Of a stretch of DNA of 64,000 nucleotides, positions 35,742 through 45,777 are shown in pieces. Where the stretch lies: positions 124,001 through 188,000 of the forward strand of contig JALHLU010000006.1 in assembly GCA_022844345.1 (NCBI GenBank), read 5' to 3'. The notes beneath the pieces are model-generated. The model did no database searches, was not told where the DNA came from, and saw only the letters and a program-made list of their open reading frames with translations. The translations under genes were made by a program, and so were the position numbers. The stretch is from Hyphomonadaceae bacterium. GTDB lineage: Bacteria; Pseudomonadota; Alphaproteobacteria; Caulobacterales; Hyphomonadaceae. Position 1 is the stretch's first letter; every line of letters starts with the position of its first letter.

Positions 35742-36689
35742 TCAGCGCTTCACCTTCGCCTCAACTACATCCCACATCATCGCCACCGCATCGACGCCTG
35801 CGAGTTTCTTCAGCACGCGCGCCCCCGTCGGCGAGGTGACGTTGATCTCCGTCATCATGCCGCCAATCACGTCGATGCCGACGAAGATCAGCCCGCGCGC
35901 CTTCAGCTCAGGCTTGATCCGCTCGCAGATCTCGCGCTCGCGCGGCGTCAGTTCGCTGGCGCGCGCAGAACCGCCAACCGCAAGGTTCGACCGGATGGCG
36001 CCGTCGGGCGGCAGACGGTCAAACCCGCCCACCGGCTCACCATCGACGATCAGGATGCGCTTGTCGCCGTCAGCAACAGCCGGAAGAAACGCCTGCGCGA
36101 TGAAAGGCTCGGGAACCATCTTGTTGAACAGGTCGACCACCGCTTCGAGATTGCCATCCCCGCGGCCGAGCTTGAGCACGCCCGCCCCGCCATGCCCGTG
36201 CAGCGGCTTCAGCACGATGTCGCCATGCATGGCGCGGAATTCCTGCACGCGCCTGATGTCTCGTGTGATCAGCGTCGGCGGCTGCAGGTCGGGATACATC
36301 AGCGTCAGGACTTTTTCCGGCGATGAGCGCACGCCCGCCGGATCATTCACCACCAGCGTCTCGTCCGTCACGAGTTCGAGCAGGTGCGCCGCCGTGATGT
36401 AGCCCATGTGGAAAGGCGGATCCTGCCGCATCAGCACGACGTCCACGTCACGGCGCAGGTCGATGATCGCCGGCGCATCGAACTCGGCATGCGGCGTGCG
36501 GCCGGGCAAGACCCGCGCCCCGCGCGCCTCGGCCCGCACGAAGCCGCTGTCATACCAGAGCTGATCAACGCCATAGACGCAGACCCGATGGCCGCGCCTC
36601 TGCGCCTCTTCGATCATCATGAAGGACGAGTCGCCGGCCGGGTTCACGGACTCCAGCGGGTCCATCTGCACGGCGATACGCAGGCTCAT
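35742..36689 (-). CDS. gshB: Glutathione synthase
   Basis: MSLRIAVQMDPLESVNPAGDSSFMMIEEAQRRGH; KPLHGHGGAGVLKL. Confidence 0.95.
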   Translation of the reverse strand: MSLRIAVQMDPLESVNPAGDSSFMMIEEAQRRGHRVCVYGVDQLWYDSGFVRAEARGARVLPGRTPHAEFDAPAIIDLRRDVDVVLMRQDPPFHMGYITAAHLLELVTDETLVVNDPAGVRSSPEKVLTLMYPDLQPPTLITRDIRRVQEFRAMHGDIVLKPLHGHGGAGVLKLGRGDGNLEAVVDLFNKMVPEPFIAQAFLPAVADGDKRILIVDGEPVGGFDRLPPDGAIRSNLAVGGSARASELTPREREICERIKPELKARGLIFVGIDVIGGMMTEINVTSPTGARVLKKLAGVDAVAMMWDVVEAKVKR

Positions 36690-36756
36690 TGTCGGCTCCG
36701 ATAAGGAGCCCCTTACCTAGGTCGCCTAGGCAAGCGGCGCAATGCGCTCGCGTTTT

Positions 36757-37530
36757 CTAGTTGCCGCCCAGCGGCGGCAGGGGCCGCGACTGCAGGCCGA
36801 TATCGTTCGAACCCGCCCCTGGCGGCGGTTTGGCGTCCGACGCATAGGGATCAACATAGCCCGGCCGTTGCGCCGGCGAATTGTCCGGCGGCACGATGGG
36901 CGCCGGCGTCGTCGGCGCAGGCGCGAGGCTGATCGGGGCGTTCTGTCCATCGCCAGCCGGCTCGGGCGAGGCGGCGACGCTGATCTCGGGCGGCGGGCCA
37001 ACCCGCTCGCGGATTTTCACGTAGGAGATCACGCGCTGGACACCGCCAACCAGGCTCGCATGTTCGGCGGCCCGGCGCAGCTCGTCCTCCGATCGGGCGA
37101 CGCCCAGCAGGAAGACGACGCCATTGTAGACCTGCACGTTGAAGTTCGTGCCCTTGATCTCATCGTCGCCGATAAGGCGCGTGTGGATCTGGCCAGTGAT
37201 CCAGGTGTCATTGAGGTCGCGGCCAAGATCGAAATAGTCGATCACGATTTCATTGGCGACTTCGTCGATGGAGCCAACTTCCCACGCGATCTGTTCGGCC
37301 ATCTTGCGGTCGTCCTCGGTCGCCACGCGGCCGGAAAGCAGCACGAACTTGTCGACCACCGCAACATCGACTTCCATGAAGCGGCCGCTCATACCCGCGC
37401 CCAGAAGGCGCGTCTTCACCTCGGTTGCGGCCGATGTGTCATCGAGCGACTGGAACAGTGTACGGTCGGAGAGACACCCGCCCAGCAACGGGGCGGCCAT
37501 CAGAAGGCAGGCAAGCACGCGTGCGGTCAT
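36757..37530 (-). CDS. BON-domain lipoprotein
   Basis: Lipobox LLGGC; two BON-like segments (VDVAVVDKFVLLSGRVATEDDRKMAEQIAWEV; FNVQVYNGVVFLLGVARSEDEL). Confidence 0.85.
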   Translation of the reverse strand: MTARVLACLLMAAPLLGGCLSDRTLFQSLDDTSAATEVKTRLLGAGMSGRFMEVDVAVVDKFVLLSGRVATEDDRKMAEQIAWEVGSIDEVANEIVIDYFDLGRDLNDTWITGQIHTRLIGDDEIKGTNFNVQVYNGVVFLLGVARSEDELRRAAEHASLVGGVQRVISYVKIRERVGPPPEISVAASPEPAGDGQNAPISLAPAPTTPAPIVPPDNSPAQRPGYVDPYASDAKPPPGAGSNDIGLQSRPLPPLGGN

Positions 37531-37640
37531 TTTCCCAAGGCTCCGGTCCGGTCCCAAACTGCACCCTACGCGGCAGATGCGGCTATTTTCAGGCGATTTG
37601 CCTTCATGTGCCAGCCTCATGAAGGGCCTGTGAATGTGGC

Positions 37641-38021
37641 TCAGCTTTCCGCCCGCCAGGCGTCCCTTACGTGCAGTGGAAGCCTACCAGGCGCCAGCAG
37701 CACCATGTCAAACCGCCACAGAAGGCTCTGAGCATCGCGCCTGCGCCCGGCCCACAGTTTCGCCGCCTGCTCCAGCCTGCGCCGCAATTCCGGCGTCACC
37801 GCCTCGCGCGCGGCGTCAATCGTGCGCCGCGACTTCACCTCCACGAACACCAGCATCCGCCCCTTGCGCACAACCAGGTCGATCTCGCACGCTGGCGTCC
37901 GCGCGCGCCGTTCCAGCACGCGATACCCCTTGATCTGCAGCCAAAGCGCCGCCGCGTTCTCGGCATTGCGGCCGGAGCGCTCGCGGCGCCGGCGCGTTCG
38001 GGATGCGTCAGGCTTCCTCAC
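37641..38021 (-). CDS. yraN: YraN-family (UPF0102) protein
   Basis: GRNAENAAALWLQIKGYRVLERRARTPACEIDLVVRKGRMLVFVEVKSR. Confidence 0.9.
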   Translation of the reverse strand: MRKPDASRTRRRRERSGRNAENAAALWLQIKGYRVLERRARTPACEIDLVVRKGRMLVFVEVKSRRTIDAAREAVTPELRRRLEQAAKLWAGRRRDAQSLLWRFDMVLLAPGRLPLHVRDAWRAES

Positions 38022-39021
38022 CTTCGTTATCCTGTCTCAGCTCCAGTATGCGCGCATAGACGTCGCGGCGGGGCAGCCCGAGTTTCTCAGCAATCTCGGC
38101 GGCAACCTCTTTAACCGGCCGCGTGTCGTCGGCTTCCGCTATGGCGGCATCCAGCGCGCCCGCGCCTGCAACCATCGCCTCCCCCGGCCCCACCAGCACC
38201 ACGATCTCCCCGCGCGGCGGCCCCGCCTCCGCATAATGCGCCGCCAGCTCGGCCAGCGTCCCGCGTCGCGTTTCCTCGAATTTCTTGGTCAGCTCGCGCG
38301 CCACCGCCGCCTCGCGGGCGCCGCCGAGCACCGCTGCCATGTCGGCCAGCGACGCGACCAGCCTTGATGGCCCCTCGAAAAAGATCAGCGTGCCGCGAAT
38401 GGCGCCCAGCTCCTTCAGGAAGGTCCGGCGCGCGGAGGAACGCGGCGGGGGAAAGCCTGCGAAAGTGAAACAATCTGTCGGCAGGCCGGACGAGGCCAGC
38501 GCCGCGAGCGGGGCCGACGCGCCCGGAATGGAATACACCGCAGCCCCCTGCTGGGCCGCCTCGCGCACCAGCTTATAGCCGGGGTCCGACACCAGCGGCG
38601 TTCCCGCGTCCGACATCAGGGCGATCCGCGCGCCGTTTTGCAATTCGTTAAGCAGCACAGGCCGCGCCTGCGCGCCGTTATGGTCATGATATGGCCGCAG
38701 TCGGACTGACACTCCGAAGGCCGACAAGAGCTTCGCGGCGACCCGTGTATCCTCGGCGCAGACGATATCCGCCGACGCCAGGATATCGAGCGCCCGGAGC
38801 GTGATGTCGCGAAGGTTGCCGATGGGAGTCGAAACAACGTAGAGCCCGGGCGCCAGGTCGGGAACGACACGGAACAGACGGTGGCCCTGATTTTCCTGTG
38901 GGGCCTGTTCTTGTCCTGAATCATTCACCGGCTTAGCCTCCGCACCGGTTGCGGCCTCCGAATCCGGGGGGTCGCGAACCGGGTCCGAAGCAGCATCCTC
39001 AGGAGGGATTGCGCATGCCAT
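38008..39021 (-). CDS. rsmI: 16S rRNA (cytidine(1402)-2'-O)-methyltransferase
   Basis: PGLYVVSTPIGNLRDITLRALDILASADIVCAEDTRVAAKLL; SDAGTPLVSDPGY; exact start uncertain. Confidence 0.93.
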   Translation of the reverse strand: MACAIPPEDAASDPVRDPPDSEAATGAEAKPVNDSGQEQAPQENQGHRLFRVVPDLAPGLYVVSTPIGNLRDITLRALDILASADIVCAEDTRVAAKLLSAFGVSVRLRPYHDHNGAQARPVLLNELQNGARIALMSDAGTPLVSDPGYKLVREAAQQGAAVYSIPGASAPLAALASSGLPTDCFTFAGFPPPRSSARRTFLKELGAIRGTLIFFEGPSRLVASLADMAAVLGGAREAAVARELTKKFEETRRGTLAELAAHYAEAGPPRGEIVVLVGPGEAMVAGAGALDAAIAEADDTRPVKEVAAEIAEKLGLPRRDVYARILELRQDNEGEEA

Positions 39022-40313
39022 TCAGTCTTCGAACCCACAAGCTGGCCATCGCGGCGACGGCGTTGATGGTGGCGATGTCAGCGTGCACCAGCGGACCGGT
39101 GCGGCCGACCGCTCCGCTCTCTAGCAGTGGACAGCGTCCCGATCCAATGCGTCCTGCGCGCCCGGGCGAGCCGCTGCCGTCCGCGCCGGTGATCGACGTG
39201 TACGCGGAAAGCCGCAACGCCTACCAGCCGCGCCACCTTGGCAATGGCGATCAGACATCGCTGAAACGCATCGCCGTGCTGCTTCCCTTCACCTCCACCA
39301 ATGCCGAAGTGCAGAAACAGGTCGCCGGGATCTATAACGGCATCCAGATGGCGCTGTTCCAGGTGGGCGCGACTGACATCGTCCTCCTGCCCCGCGACGC
39401 CACCAGCGCCGATCCGCAGATCATTGCCGGCATCACCGAGGATGTGATCCGCGACGGCGCCGTTGCGGTCATCGGCCCGGTGTTCGCCCCGCAGGTTGCG
39501 CCCGTGGCGGCCGAGGCGGCCGAAGTGCGCGCCCCCGTGCTGGCCTTCTCGACTGACCTCTCGGCCATCGGCCAGGGCGCCTATCTCGTCTCGATGACGC
39601 CGGCGGCCGAAGTGAAGCGCATCGTCGAATGGGCCAACCGCGATGGCGTCACCCGCTTTGCGATGCTGGGTCCCGACAACGCCAACACGCGCGCCATCGA
39701 AGTTGCGCTGCGCCAGGAAGCCGCCGCACGCGGCGGCGGCGTCGTTGGCGTCTCCTACTATACGCCGGGCAATTCCTCGCCGCAGAACGAGGCGCGTGCG
39801 GTTGCGCGCGTCATCGAAGCCGAGAACCGCACCTATCCGGGCAAGGTCGCCGTGCTGATCCCCGAGGCGGGCGTGCAGCTGCGCTCGGTTGGCGCGCTGT
39901 TGCGGTCCATCGCCAATGTCACGCCGCGCGAAGTCCGCTTCATCGGCACGGGCCAGTGGAATGATCCGGAAATCTGGCGCGAGCCGGGCCTCTATGGCGG
40001 CGCCTTCCCCGCGCCCGATCCGCAGGCCGTCGCCGATTTCGATGCCCGCTATCAGGCAACCTTCGGCGAAGCCCCGCCGCGCCTGGCCAGCTTCGGCTAC
40101 GACGCCGGCGCGCTTGCCGCGACGCTGGCCGGCGCTGAACGCCTCGACGCCGCGATGATCCAGCGGCCGCAAGGCTGGGGCGGCGTCAACGGCCTGTTCC
40201 GCTTCCTGCCCGACGGCAGCACGGAACGCGCCCTGGCGATCATGCAGCTGCAGGACCGCGGCGGCGTCAAGATGATCTCCCCCGCCGCGCAGACGTTTGA
40301 TTCCGGAAGCTGA
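39015..40313 (+). CDS. Penicillin-binding protein activator (LpoA-like), periplasmic-binding fold lipoprotein
   Basis: ATG 39015 with AGGAGGG SD; lipobox MSAC; IAVLLPFTSTNAEVQKQVAGIYNGIQMALF. Confidence 0.85.
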   Translation: MPFSLRTHKLAIAATALMVAMSACTSGPVRPTAPLSSSGQRPDPMRPARPGEPLPSAPVIDVYAESRNAYQPRHLGNGDQTSLKRIAVLLPFTSTNAEVQKQVAGIYNGIQMALFQVGATDIVLLPRDATSADPQIIAGITEDVIRDGAVAVIGPVFAPQVAPVAAEAAEVRAPVLAFSTDLSAIGQGAYLVSMTPAAEVKRIVEWANRDGVTRFAMLGPDNANTRAIEVALRQEAAARGGGVVGVSYYTPGNSSPQNEARAVARVIEAENRTYPGKVAVLIPEAGVQLRSVGALLRSIANVTPREVRFIGTGQWNDPEIWREPGLYGGAFPAPDPQAVADFDARYQATFGEAPPRLASFGYDAGALAATLAGAERLDAAMIQRPQGWGGVNGLFRFLPDGSTERALAIMQLQDRGGVKMISPAAQTFDSGS

Positions 40314-40354
40314 GGCTTTCGCGGCTATCCGATACAGCCACGCATGCCGGTAAC

Positions 40355-40477
40355 GACCCCCACCTGTCCGCCCCCTAAGAACGGGGCGGGACCTGCTTGG
40401 ACCACCATCCTTCAAAATTGGGTAAGTTCGCCCAACAGGGTTCCGCCCCGTTCTTAGGGGGCGGACAGGTGGGGGTC
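40355..40477. repeat. BIME/MITE-like element, copy 2 (123 bp)
   Basis: GACCCCCACCTGTCCGCCCCCTAAGAACGGGGCGGGACC ... GGTTCCGCCCCGTTCTTAGGGGGCGGACAGGTGGGGGTC. Confidence 0.9.
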
Positions 40478-40503
40478 TGCTTCAACGCGCGCTGAAGTTA
40501 ATC

Positions 40504-41652
40504 CTAAGGCGCAATCTCAGCCGCAATCCGATCTGCCCGCAACCGCCCCTCCGGCGTCAGCATCACACGCCCATCGCGCTCGGCCACAAAGCCCAGCGCC
40601 ACAAGCATCGCGACATTCTCCGCATTGAGCTTCAGCCGCAGCGCCTCGACATCGGCCACCGCAAATCCCTCCACCACGCGCAGCCCCATCGCCACGCGTT
40701 CGCGCGCCTGCCCCACCGCGTCGAGTTCATCGACGACACTCCAGCCGATCCCGTTCGTCTTCACATGATGGAGATACGCGCCCGGCTTCTCTGCCGCCTC
40801 AACCGCCCAGCGCGTGGCGCCGATCGTCAGCCGCCCATGCGCCCCCGGCCCAACACCGGCCCAGTCGCCACACTTCCAGTAGATGCCGTTGTGCACCGAG
40901 CGATGCTCCGCCCCGCGCGCATGATTGGAAATCTCGTAGGCCGGAAGGCCGGCCGCCTCGCTCATCTCCTGGGTCGCCTCGTAAAGCGCCGCAGCCTCAT
41001 CATCGCTCGCCGGCGCCCACGCCTTGCGCTTCACCGCGAAGGCAAACGCCGCCCCCGGCTCAATCGAAAGCTCGTACAGCGAAAGATGATCCGCCCCCAG
41101 CGCCAGCGCGCGCGATAACTCCCCGCGCCAGTCCTCCAGCGTCTGCCCCGGCACAGCATAGATCATATCGATCGAGATCGACCGGAATTTCCCGCGCGCC
41201 TCATCCAGCGCCTTGAGCGCATCGCCCGCCGAATGCGTCCGCCCAAGAAACTTCAGCCGCTCATCGTCCAGCGACTGTATGCCCAGCGATAACCGATCAA
41301 CGCCCGCCTCCGCGAACTCGCCAAAGCGCGCGAGATCATCCGGGTTCGCCTCCAGCGTGATCTCCACCCCCGGCGCCACGTGCCAAAGCGAACGCACATG
41401 CGCAATCAGCTGCACCACCTGCGCCCCACTCATCAACGAAGGCGTGCCGCCACCGAAGAAGATCGAACTCACCTCGCGCTCGCCCGTCCGCCCGCGCCAT
41501 CCCTCAAGATCGCGCAGGAGCGCATCGAACAGCGGCGCGGTATCGCGCGCTTTCGCGGCGTACACATTGAAATCGCAATACGGGCAGATCCGCGCGCAAT
41601 ACGGCCAGTGGACGTAGACGCCGAAGCCGCGCCCGGGATCGAAATCGCTCAT
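40504..41652 (-). CDS. hemW: HemW-like radical SAM protein
   Basis: GVYVHWPYCARICPYCDFNVYAAK; SSIFFGGGTPSLM. Confidence 0.93.
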   Translation of the reverse strand: MSDFDPGRGFGVYVHWPYCARICPYCDFNVYAAKARDTAPLFDALLRDLEGWRGRTGEREVSSIFFGGGTPSLMSGAQVVQLIAHVRSLWHVAPGVEITLEANPDDLARFGEFAEAGVDRLSLGIQSLDDERLKFLGRTHSAGDALKALDEARGKFRSISIDMIYAVPGQTLEDWRGELSRALALGADHLSLYELSIEPGAAFAFAVKRKAWAPASDDEAAALYEATQEMSEAAGLPAYEISNHARGAEHRSVHNGIYWKCGDWAGVGPGAHGRLTIGATRWAVEAAEKPGAYLHHVKTNGIGWSVVDELDAVGQARERVAMGLRVVEGFAVADVEALRLKLNAENVAMLVALGFVAERDGRVMLTPEGRLRADRIAAEIAP

Positions 41653-41662
41653 CCGTTCAGGC

Positions 41663-42283
41663 TCATTCCTTGAGATAGGCCATGAACTTGGCGAACGCGA
41701 TGGCGCGGTGGCTCATCGCATGCTTCTTCACCGGGTCCATCTCGCCGAAGGTTTCCGTCTCGCCTTCCGGCACGAAGATGGGATCATAACCAAAGCCCCT
41801 CTCCCCGCGCGGCGGAAACACGAGTTGCCCGCGCAGGATGCCCTCGAAGCTTTCGACATGCCCGTCGGGCCAGGCCAGCGACAGGACGCAGATGAAGCTG
41901 GCGCGGCGATCGACTTCGCCATCGTCCGTCGTCTCGGCCTTGATTCCCTCTTCCACCTTCTGCATGGCGAGTCGGAAATCCTTTTCCGGTCCGGCCCAGC
42001 GCGCAGAATAGATGCCGGGGGCGCCCGAAAGACCGTCGCAGGCAAGGCCAGAGTCATCGGCCAGCGCCGGCTCTCCCGTGGCGCGGGCGGCAGCCAGCGC
42101 CTTGAGCTCGGCATTGCCCCGGAATGTGTTGGCGGTTTCCTCCGGCTCAGGCAGGCCCAACTCGCCAGCGGACACGGCCGTGAAGCCGGCCCCGGCCAGC
42201 AGCTCGGCCAGCTCCCTCACCTTACCGGGATTGTGGGTGGCCGCGATCAGGCGGCCGGGCGTGGGCTTGCGGCGTTGGGTCAT
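41663..42283 (-). CDS. rdgB: XTP/dITP diphosphatase (non-canonical purine NTP pyrophosphatase)
   Basis: [54 protein letters not shown]. Confidence 0.95.
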   Translation of the reverse strand: MTQRRKPTPGRLIAATHNPGKVRELAELLAGAGFTAVSAGELGLPEPEETANTFRGNAELKALAAARATGEPALADDSGLACDGLSGAPGIYSARWAGPEKDFRLAMQKVEEGIKAETTDDGEVDRRASFICVLSLAWPDGHVESFEGILRGQLVFPPRGERGFGYDPIFVPEGETETFGEMDPVKKHAMSHRAIAFAKFMAYLKE

Positions 42284-42497
42284 TGGGGGATTCCTGCCCT
42301 AAATCCTTGGGGAAGATGCGTCTTTTTGGCGGTCTTGCAGCCTGTTGCTGGACTGTCTTATTGTTTTTCGATATGGTCCGAATCCATCCCGCCAGACAAG
42401 CTGGCGCATGGCAAGCCGTGCCTGGCCGTCAAATGTCCAGGTAAGGCAGGGTATTGGTCGCACCCAGCGGCCCAGCGCGATTGGAGCCCCGCTCTAC

Positions 42498-43040
42498 ATG
42501 TTGATCAGCGCGACCGGCCGTGGGTCGATCTCGTCCGTCCTGAAGGTGGCAGTCGATGTCGTCTGGGTGATCGCGTGCGCCCTGCTCGGCTTCTTCTGGA
42601 TCGTCGCGGCCATATCGGTGATCTTCATCGCCACGGGCGGCCAGGCCATGATGGGCTTTGAACAGATCGCCATCGAATCGCCTATGAATGTGGCGCTCTG
42701 GACGCTCAACGGCAGCATCCTGGCCGTCGGCGTCATGATCGTCTGCGCCTACCTGCGCGGCGTGTTCGAAACCCTGGTGAAGCGCGATCCCTTCGTTCCG
42801 GAGAACGCCAAGCGGTTCACCGCCATCGCCATTGTGCTGGCGATCATGGAAGGCTCCAAGACGCTGGTGAGCGCGCTCGTCAGCCTGATCTTCTCCATGC
42901 TCAACCTCAACACGGGCGAGCCGTTCCAGGTGCCCAACGTCAGTTGGCCGGTCTGGATCGCGGTGCTCACATTATTCGTATTGGCCCAGGTATTCCGCGA
43001 GGGCGCAGCCATGCGCGAGGAACAGAAGATGACAATCTGA
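42498..43040 (+). CDS. DUF2975-domain membrane protein
   Basis: Four hydrophobic segments; RDPFVPENAKRFTAIAIVLAI; paired with a small XRE regulator. Confidence 0.75.
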   Translation: MLISATGRGSISSVLKVAVDVVWVIACALLGFFWIVAAISVIFIATGGQAMMGFEQIAIESPMNVALWTLNGSILAVGVMIVCAYLRGVFETLVKRDPFVPENAKRFTAIAIVLAIMEGSKTLVSALVSLIFSMLNLNTGEPFQVPNVSWPVWIAVLTLFVLAQVFREGAAMREEQKMTI

Positions 43041-43064
43041 ACCATTCCGTACGCGGGATGGTTC
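43039..43064 (+). terminator. Hairpin at the DUF2975 stop codon
   Basis: GAACCATTCC-GTACGC-GGGATGGTTC. Confidence 0.5.
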
Positions 43065-43077
43065 AGTCATTGCAGAC

Positions 43078-43136
43078 GGAGCGGGTTGGACCCCGCGACA
43101 AGGTTTAGGAGCGGGTTGGACCCGCGAATTGGTTAA
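43078..43136. repeat. Tandem duplication, 2 x about 30 bp
   Basis: GGAGCGGGTTGGACCCCGCGACAAGGTTTA followed by GGAGCGGGTTGGACCCGCGAATTGGTTAA; each unit contains GCGGG...CCCGC. Confidence 0.8.
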
Positions 43137-43214
43137 GGGCTGGCGCGGCCCACGATGCGTTTACGACCCGCCGGTGGTCAGGACCGGCGCAAGACAAGGA
43201 CTGAAACGGCGCCT

Positions 43215-43469
43215 ATGGCGATCCGCGTCACCCTCGATCGCGTTCTGCTCGACAGACGCATGTCGCTCACCGAGCTGGGCGATCGCGTGGGAATCACGCT
43301 TGCGAACCTGTCGATCCTGAAGACCGGCAAGGCGAAGGCCATCCGCTTCTCCACGCTCGAGGCGCTGTGCCGCGAACTGAACTGCCAGCCGGGCGACATT
43401 CTTGTCTGGGATCCCGATGTCGCCGCCGAGGCAGACGAGGATGACGGTAAAGCCGTCGCGGCGGAGTAG
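43215..43469 (+). CDS. XRE-family HTH regulator (YozG-like)
   Basis: MAIRVTLDRVLLDRRMSLTELGDRVGITLANLSILKTGKAKAIRFSTLEALCRELNCQPGDIL. Confidence 0.9.
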   Translation: MAIRVTLDRVLLDRRMSLTELGDRVGITLANLSILKTGKAKAIRFSTLEALCRELNCQPGDILVWDPDVAAEADEDDGKAVAAE

Positions 43470-43572
43470 ACTCCACTTTTCCGCCATCTTGCCCTGACAC
43501 TGTCTTGACGATGCCGGCACGCATCGCGATGTGAGTCATTGTCGGACTGCTAGTCGACGGGGGCGAACAGCC

Positions 43573-44724
43573 ATGGACGGGGCCGCAGCTCAGGGTATGG
43601 GCGAATTTTCACAGCTTCTCCTCGGCGTCTGCGCGGGTGCGTTGCTGGCGATGTCGGCCGCAATGCTGCGCGCGCCCCGCCAGACTGCCCGCTGGAGCGG
43701 CTTTGCCTTCTTCTCCTGTTCCGCCCTGTTCGCGATAAAGCTCTGGAACGACATGGTGCACGCCATTCCGCCAGAGGTCAGCGTCCTCATCGGCGTCACA
43801 GCCATGACATCCGTCGGCTGGTTCTGGCTGATGGTGATGGCCCTCTTCGGCGATGTGGACCGCTATCGGCCGATCATGTTCTCGGCGCCCCTGGCGATGA
43901 TGCTTTGCGGTATCGCGAACGCGCTCAGCATGAAGCCTTTCATGCCCATCCTCTGGACAATCACCACACTGCTGCAGGTTACGCTGGCGATCTGGTCGAT
44001 CCTCATCGTGATGCGCAGCTGGAAGGACGACCTGGTCGAGTCGCGGCGGCGGCTGCGCGGACCGTTCATGGTGGCGGTAGCGCTTTACATCATCTCGCTC
44101 AACGGCTTCGACATCCTCGAAATGCTGGGCGTCACGCCACTCTGGTACCCCACACTGAATGCCGCGCTCTTTGCCAGCGTCGTGCTGGGCGGGTCGCTGG
44201 TCTTCCTCGATCCCCGCGAGGCGATGTTCGGGGCGGAGACAACGCCAGCCCAACCATCGCCGCCGCAAATGGCGGCCCGGACCATTGATCGCGCGCACAT
44301 CAACGGAAGGGCGGGGCCGGATATCACACCCGCGCCCACGCTCGACCGCGCGGCCAAGGCAGACCTCGAACGCCTCGAATGCCTGATGTCGAAGGACGAG
44401 GTGTGGAAGGAAGAGGGTCTCACCATCGCCAGTCTCGCCCTGCGCGCGGCGATTCCCGAAACACAGCTGCGGCGCCTGATCAATGACTGCCTCGGCTACC
44501 GCAACTTTCCGTCTTACGTGAACGCCCACCGCATCGCCGCCGCAAAGGCGCGCCTGGCTGATCCGGGCGAGGCCCGCGTGTCGATCTCGACCATCGCCTA
44601 TGACATCGGATTCGCCTCCCTCGGCCCTTTCAACCGGGCGTTCAAGGAAGAAGCTGGCGTCTCGCCCTCCGAATGGCGGCGCAAGGCGCTCGAGGAACCC
44701 TCGCCGATTCCTCAAACGGCCTGA
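43573..44724 (+). CDS. AraC-family regulator with N-terminal multi-TM region
   Basis: Seven hydrophobic segments then C-terminal AraC HTH (SISTIAYDIGFASLGPFNRAFKEEAGVSPSEWRR). Confidence 0.9.
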   Translation: MDGAAAQGMGEFSQLLLGVCAGALLAMSAAMLRAPRQTARWSGFAFFSCSALFAIKLWNDMVHAIPPEVSVLIGVTAMTSVGWFWLMVMALFGDVDRYRPIMFSAPLAMMLCGIANALSMKPFMPILWTITTLLQVTLAIWSILIVMRSWKDDLVESRRRLRGPFMVAVALYIISLNGFDILEMLGVTPLWYPTLNAALFASVVLGGSLVFLDPREAMFGAETTPAQPSPPQMAARTIDRAHINGRAGPDITPAPTLDRAAKADLERLECLMSKDEVWKEEGLTIASLALRAAIPETQLRRLINDCLGYRNFPSYVNAHRIAAAKARLADPGEARVSISTIAYDIGFASLGPFNRAFKEEAGVSPSEWRRKALEEPSPIPQTA

Positions 44725-44897
44725 TCGATTCCTGAAAACTCGCGACAATTCAGGGGTTGATTCCTGCGTACCCTACTGACTCGCCGGAATGCGAAAACCC
44801 TTATCGAATTCTGTGAAGCCCCGCCTTTTCCCGAAATCGGCGAGAAGGCCTCGCATCCGCACCCCAATGTCAGCTCACCCATGCACAGGAGATGACA

Positions 44898-45311
44898 ATG
44901 GGAACGAAGAAGCAGACCTCCCCGAAACTGGCCTCCCCTCTCGCCCCCACCAGCCTGGTGACCACGGTTTTCGCCGTCGTCCTGGCCGTGGGGTCTCTTG
45001 CCTTGGCGCCTGCTGCGATGGCCGAACCGGACGTCGTCCGGCCGGTCTCCGCCACGGTGTCCTACGCCGACCTCGACCTGTCGACCGAGGCCGGCGCCCG
45101 CACCATGCTGCAGCGGATCCGTTCCACGGCCCGCGAGGCATGCGGGCCCGAACCGGTCCACAGCCCGCTGACACCGCGCGCGCCGACGCAGTTCCGCAAT
45201 TGCGTGTTCGAGGCGGTGGACTCCGGCGTCGCCAACCTTGGCGCGCCTCTCGTTACCGCACTGAATAACGAGGAGGCCGAAAAGGCCCTCACCGTCCTCG
45301 CCTCGCGCTGA
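44898..45311 (+). CDS. UrcA-family secreted protein
   Basis: Signal peptide; VSYADLDLSTEAGARTMLQRIRSTAREACGPEP; SD AGGAG before ATG 44898. Confidence 0.85.
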   Translation: MGTKKQTSPKLASPLAPTSLVTTVFAVVLAVGSLALAPAAMAEPDVVRPVSATVSYADLDLSTEAGARTMLQRIRSTAREACGPEPVHSPLTPRAPTQFRNCVFEAVDSGVANLGAPLVTALNNEEAEKALTVLASR

Positions 45312-45361
45312 GGCGCGGCGCCAACTGCCTTCCCTGGCGGTTAGCTCCCGCCGGCGCCTGA

Positions 45362-45413
45362 CGGCGGGCTTTCCGGACCCATCCGATTCCCGGAAAGCCC
45401 GCCGGTTCTTTTT
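45362..45413 (+). terminator. Rho-independent terminator after the UrcA gene
   Basis: CGGCGGGCTTTCCGG / CCGGAAAGCCCGCCG perfect 15-bp stem then TTCTTTTT. Confidence 0.9.
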
Positions 45414-45441
45414 GGCGGCCAGCCGCTGCACGCTAGCCAAG

Positions 45442-45460
45442 TGTGCTATATTTGAGTACA
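45442..45460. promoter_or_regulatory. Possible HigA operator upstream of higBA
   Basis: TGTGCT-ATATTTG-AGTACA imperfect dyad in an AT-rich promoter-like stretch. Confidence 0.35.
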
Positions 45461-45484
45461 TTGTCTGTTGCTGGGGGGCAGCAG

Positions 45485-45766
45485 GTGATTCGCAGCTATG
45501 CCGATCAGGCCACTGAAGACGTCTCGAACGGCCACGCGCCGCGACGCATTCCCGCCGACATCCTCGCGCGCGCCAGGCGCAAGCTTCGCCAGATCAACAG
45601 CGCCGCAGCCCTCGACGATCTCCGCAATCCGCCCGGCAACCGGCTCGAAGCGCTTTTCGCCGACCGTGCCGGACAGCATTCGATCCGCATCAACGACCAG
45701 TGGCGTATCTGCTTCAGGTGGATTGATAACGACGCATTCGACGTCGAAATCGTCGACTATCATTGA
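45485..45766 (+). CDS. higB: HigB/RelE-like type II toxin
   Basis: GTG start; RRKLRQINSAAALDDLRNPPGNRLEALFADRAGQHSIRINDQWRICFRWID. Confidence 0.9.
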   Translation: MIRSYADQATEDVSNGHAPRRIPADILARARRKLRQINSAAALDDLRNPPGNRLEALFADRAGQHSIRINDQWRICFRWIDNDAFDVEIVDYH

Positions 45767-45777
45767 GGGCGGCTGAC

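Noticed and set aside
39078-40415. 445-aa minus strand ORF
   Set aside because: Antisense to the LpoA-like gene, which has a lipobox, SD and recognisable fold
43078-43136. CRISPR-like tandem repeat
   Set aside because: Only two adjacent about 30-bp units without spacers; a local tandem duplication
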